Positions 61,401 through 64,000 of a stretch of DNA of 64,000 nt are shown here, one piece after another (position 1 is the stretch's first letter; every line of letters starts with the position of its first letter). The stretch spans positions 74,937,381 to 75,001,380 of the forward strand of contig JALJCS010000001.1 in NCBI GenBank assembly GCA_023055355.1. The letters are read 5' to 3'. This DNA is from Agelaius tricolor. Taxonomy: Eukaryota; Chordata; Aves; Passeriformes; Icteridae. The translations under genes and the position numbers were made by a program. The notes under the pieces are model-generated. The model was not told the origin of the DNA, did not search any database, and saw only the letters and a list, made by a program, of their open reading frames with translations.

Positions 61401-62738
61401 ATCATTGATGGTGTCTATACCTCTCATGATGATCCCTTCCTTCTCTTCCTAAATTCCTCGTCTTGTACAGAAACTGTTTAATGTTACCAAATACTTCAGG
61501 TTGAGGAAAGGTAGAAATTGTTTCTGTGCAGGTCTGGAAAAACACAAGCCAATTGCAGTTACCAAAGGCTACCCAACCTGTGTATAACAGCTCTCAAAGG
61601 TGTTGAGATCAGTACCATTTTCCATTTCCCCACAGATGGAGAAACTGAAACAAAAGACTCTGGTCTGCTCTAAATTCCAGGTGCCAAGTAGACAGGATTC
61701 AGCTGGTTGACTCCTGTCTCACTCCCAACCCACTGCCTCTCCATTAGCAGGGCAGCACATTGCCCTCTCAATTTCCCTGGAAATATCTAAAATGTGCAAA
61801 ATTTCTCAGTTCCAAGTCTGGATATCTACCCTCACTGCATTCCCAGTGCCTGTGGGGAGATGCTCCTGGTGTGACCTTCACCTCTCCCTCATGGACACTT
61901 TTCACGGGGTAAAACATGAGTTGGGGGAGTTACAGATTCCCAGTGTAAACAAAGGGAATGGGGAGTAAGGAATCTCTCATCTTGGCAGCCTAGATGACCT
62001 TGGAGACCATGGTCAGATGGAGTTGGTCAGCCTTGGCCTCATAGAACCATAGAATGATAGAACAATTTGGAATGGACCTTGAAGATCATCCTTTTCCAAG
62101 CCCCTGCCACGAGCAGGGACACCTTCCACAAGACCAGGTTGCCAAAGCCCCCTCCAGCCTGACCTTGAATGTTTCCAGGGATGGAGCATCCACAGCTTCT
62201 CTAGGCAACCTGTGCCAGTGCCTCACCAGCCTCACAGTAAATAACTTCTTCCTTATGTCTAATCTAAACCTACTCTCTTTCAATTTGAAGCCATTCCTGC
62301 TTGTCCTACTTCTACATGCCCTTGTAAAAACTTCCTTTCCAGCTCCCTTGTAGCCCCTTTAGGCACTGGAAAATGCTGTAAGGTCTCCCTGGAGCTTTCT
62401 CCCTCCAGGCTGAACAGTCCCATCTCTCTCAGACAGGATTCAGCCCTCTGAGCATCTTTGTCACCCTCTTCTTCTCTGTAACATGGCCTGACCAATGCAG
62501 TGCTGCCATTCTGTCTGGGAATAACATTTAAATCTCCTGAAACTCGGGAGAGAACCAGTGTTTCTCAGAGCTGCATTGCCCATGTTGCCCCACGCAGTGC
62601 TCACCCCCAGGTGACAGCCACAGCTCCTGAAGACAGCAGCTCAGAGGGAGTCATGGCTGCCAGGTAGCTCACGTTTACCAGCAAATACAGGCATGTAACC
62701 AAAGGAATGGCAATCATCAGAGCTCTGGGAAGGGTCAC
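55167..62738 (-). CDS. SLC7A15: SLC7A15 (arpAT)-like amino-acid transporter, 3' half of gene (5 exons)
   Basis: Five minus-strand exons (62738-62605, 59877-59748, 57108-56984, 56557-56470, 55400-55167) join in phase to give the last 236 residues of an SLC7 light-chain amino-acid exchanger, covering TM7 to TM12 and the C-tail. All introns are GT-AG. The best family match I recognise is SLC7A9/b(0,+)AT: a helix ending in NVSYLAAM, an FGSSNG..F segment, [21 protein letters not shown], and a terminal LLEVAP resembling the ER-exit motif of b(0,+)AT. SLC7A9 itself lies elsewhere in vertebrates, whereas mouse Slc7a15 (arpAT, aromatic-preferring) is the neighbour of Rhob, and the human copy there is a pseudogene. 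Same position and same strand as RHOB support SLC7A15. Partners of this class are heavy chains such as rBAT or 4F2hc. The 5' exons lie beyond 64000. The family is certain; the orthology is inferred. Confidence 0.85.
56470..56557 (-). CDS. SLC7A15: SLC7A15-like exon carrying TM10
   Basis: Coding exon of 88 bp after acceptor TTTTCTTTTCTTCAAG. It completes Ser and reads [17 protein letters not shown], then [12 protein letters not shown], up to donor GTAAAG. The AWLFYG and KPELxR blocks align with SLC7A9. Base content is more AT-rich than the other exons, but the frame is clean. Confidence 0.87.
56984..57108 (-). CDS. SLC7A15: SLC7A15-like exon carrying TM9
   Basis: Coding exon of 125 bp between acceptor TTTGTTTTTCAG and donor GTATGT. 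It reads [20 protein letters not shown], then [12 protein letters not shown], then [18 protein letters not shown] matches the loop before TM9 in b(0,+)AT. It ends with two bases (AG) of a split Ser codon. Confidence 0.87.
57920..58115 (-). mobile_element. CR1 LINE 3' fragment in a transporter intron
   Basis: Reversed CR1 (ATTCATAGAATGATTTGGAT, GGGATCTTAAATATCATC, GGCATCCACAGCCTC) in the intron between the TM8 and TM9 exons, in the sense direction of the gene. Confidence 0.92.
59141..59582 (-). mobile_element. Solo LTR (family A) in a transporter intron
   Basis: The minus strand starts TGTCACTGTC at 59582 and ends GACCCTGAAAATACCACA at 59141. It shares ordered blocks with the LTR at 5580-5956, including the CTCCTGGGAAGC segment, a TGACCAATCA box and a TATTA/TATAC-rich tract (59212-59275). 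It lies in the same sense as the transporter gene, 165 bp beyond the TM8 exon. Confidence 0.78.
59748..59877 (-). CDS. SLC7A15: SLC7A15-like exon carrying TM8
   Basis: Coding exon of 130 bp. Its first base completes the split Gly codon, then it reads [20 protein letters not shown], then [12 protein letters not shown], and ends in AAREGHM directly before donor GTGAGC. The FGSSNG segment matches the FGxxNG motif of the family, and REGHM is near invariant. Acceptor TTTCCCACCTCAG. Confidence 0.88.
62040..62505 (-). mobile_element. CR1 LINE 3' fragment next to the TM7 exon
   Basis: Reversed CR1 (CATAGAACCATAGAATGATA, ATGGAGCATCCACAGCTTCT, GGTCTCCCTGGAGCTTTCTC, CAGGCTGAACAGTCCC). Its end lies only about 100 bp from the donor side of the 62605-62738 exon. 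Confidence 0.93.
62605..62738 (-). CDS. SLC7A15: SLC7A15-like exon carrying TM7
   Basis: Coding exon of 134 bp, entered in phase 0 after the acceptor TTTTCCAG and left after two bases of a Gly codon at donor GTGAGC. It encodes [14 protein letters not shown] (start of TM7), the helix end NVSYLAAM, and SGAVAVTW, which align with the LPLAI..PLVT..AVAVTFG block of SLC7 light chains. The preceding exon is not in the window. Confidence 0.88.
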
Positions 62739-64000
62739 CTGGAAAAGGGATGACAGCAGTGTTAGGTGCAGCACTGTACTTTTTCTGTTTGATTTGGTTT
62801 TGCCACCACCCACGTCTCTCATTGAAATTCCTCCACTTCCTAAACCTTTCCTCAGAACAAGACATAGATCCAGATTCACATGGCAGCTTTCACACCAGCC
62901 TTGTACGGTTCCAAAGTTAGACTAAAAAACCCCACAACCAACCAAACAAAATAATTCAAACAAAAAGAACCCACTGAATCTTATTAAAAAGATTTTGATT
63001 TGTAGCTGCCTAAGATGCCTTTTGCATATTTCTTGATTATTTTTATATTGATTTATTTGTTATTAGTATGTTATGTCTCCTGGTGTGCTGCATCTTCCCA
63101 TAAACACCTCACTGCCATGGACAAAGTTCCAGTGTGTGTTGTACACATTTAACTACTCTACAGTTTAAATCAAAAGAGGGGTTTGATCTCAAAATCTCAA
63201 AGGGGACTTGCACTAGGAAGGAAATATTTATTTTTTCTTAATGGCAGAATTGTGTCTTAGAACACCACAGGATCATTTTAAGACTCAATAAAATCAAGTG
63301 TCTTATGCAACTGAAAATACTGGGAAATGGCAACTGTATGCATCTAAGAACTTGAAATATCAATTTTTGCATTCCCCATTCTCAACACAGGACAAGATAC
63401 AGCAATTTCTAATGGTGGTGTCTCCACTCTGGAAGGGCCTGAATATCAGTGCTCATGATCCTGTGGGAGAGAGTGGCCCTGGGATCTTTGCTGCCATTTA
63501 GGTTAATATTTAACTGTGTATTTGCATTTGATCTGTAGGATCTTGTGTGCTGCACTGGTACAAAGCACACTCTATAAACTGCACTCACGCAACTCTTGCA
63601 AAATAAGAGTTGTTCACTGCTGCAGTGTTTGATCAGTGAAAATGGATAATATGGCACAGAGAAGGTGATGTGAGATGCAGCTGAGCTACTTCAGTGCCTA
63701 CAGCATGGACTGCACAATGCTAAAATACAGATGTTTAAAGACAGGGATCATTCACAGAGTTAGATTCCCTTTCCAATGAGGCTTGGCTTACTCTGAAGTT
63801 GCCCTTTGATGCAACAGGGAGAGATAAAGTACTTTGTTTTCTAAAGCATAGATTATGGATCAAGTCTTTAAGAAAATACATGTTGTTAAGAATCCTTTAT
63901 GGATTATAGCAGTGAGTGCTTTTCTGAATAAATCTAGGTGTCTACAGTGAGATCCTCTAAACACTAAGAAAAAACTTCATCCCTAAAGCATCCAAGTTCT
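62739..64000 (-). other. Transporter intron, 5' side open
   Basis: Upstream intron of the SLC7A15-like gene. I find no further SLC7-like exon before the window ends. Confidence 0.6.

Noticed and set aside
55167..62738. Naming the transporter SLC7A9
   Set aside because: Sequence alone would allow it, but SLC7A9 is not a neighbour of RHOB in vertebrates, while Slc7a15 is. Kept as the main alternative.

Overview
This 64 kb window is nuclear DNA from a bird, almost certainly a passerine. The evidence is many CR1 LINE fragments with the avian 3' tail, two tRNA-Ile-derived SINEs fused to a CR1-like tail (the TguSINE1 type known from passerines), solo LTRs of passerine-type endogenous retroviruses, long gene-poor intervals and a GC-rich island around a single-exon gene. 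The passerine call rests on recognition of repeat families and was not searched.

Two protein-coding genes are supported, both on the minus strand. RHOB (26695-27285) is complete and intronless. It has a CpG-island promoter with paired CCAAT boxes and TATA-like elements (27600-27705), and a 3' UTR of about 1.4 kb running down to 25285 with two AU-rich nonamers and two candidate poly(A) signals. From 62738 down to 55167 lie the last five coding exons of a light-chain (LAT/SLC7 family) amino-acid transporter most like SLC7A9/b(0,+)AT. Its position immediately 5' of RHOB matches the mammalian Slc7a15 (arpAT) locus, a gene that is a pseudogene in humans. Here all five exons are open, in phase and flanked by GT-AG sites. 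The 5' exons lie beyond 64000.

Layout: 1-25.3 kb is intergenic DNA downstream of RHOB, holding CR1 fragments, two SINEs, two solo LTRs, a 43-bp minisatellite, a GATA-motif cluster and a few exon-like or promoter-like signals of low confidence. 25.3-28.0 kb is RHOB with its CpG island. 28.3-29.6 kb is an unusual upstream block: a G-quadruplex-prone GAGCT/GGGCT repeat, a second CpG-rich patch with a CTCF-like site, and a 16-bp minisatellite carrying an E-box in most copies. 29.6-54.6 kb is gene-free, with CR1s, two more solo LTRs, microsatellites, a G-rich 12/13-bp minisatellite, and at 48112-49080 a compact LTR retrotransposon. That element has two about 318-bp LTRs, a tRNA-Trp-type primer site, a polypurine tract and no coding capacity, and it sits nested in an older CR1. 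54.6-64 kb is the transporter gene, whose introns carry two CR1s and a sense-oriented solo LTR.

The two genes do not act in one pathway: RHOB is a membrane-anchored small GTPase and the other is a plasma-membrane amino-acid exchanger. The most notable items are the apparently intact SLC7A15-like gene, the miniature (TRIM-like) LTR element, and the E-box/CTCF/G4 block within 2 kb upstream of RHOB.
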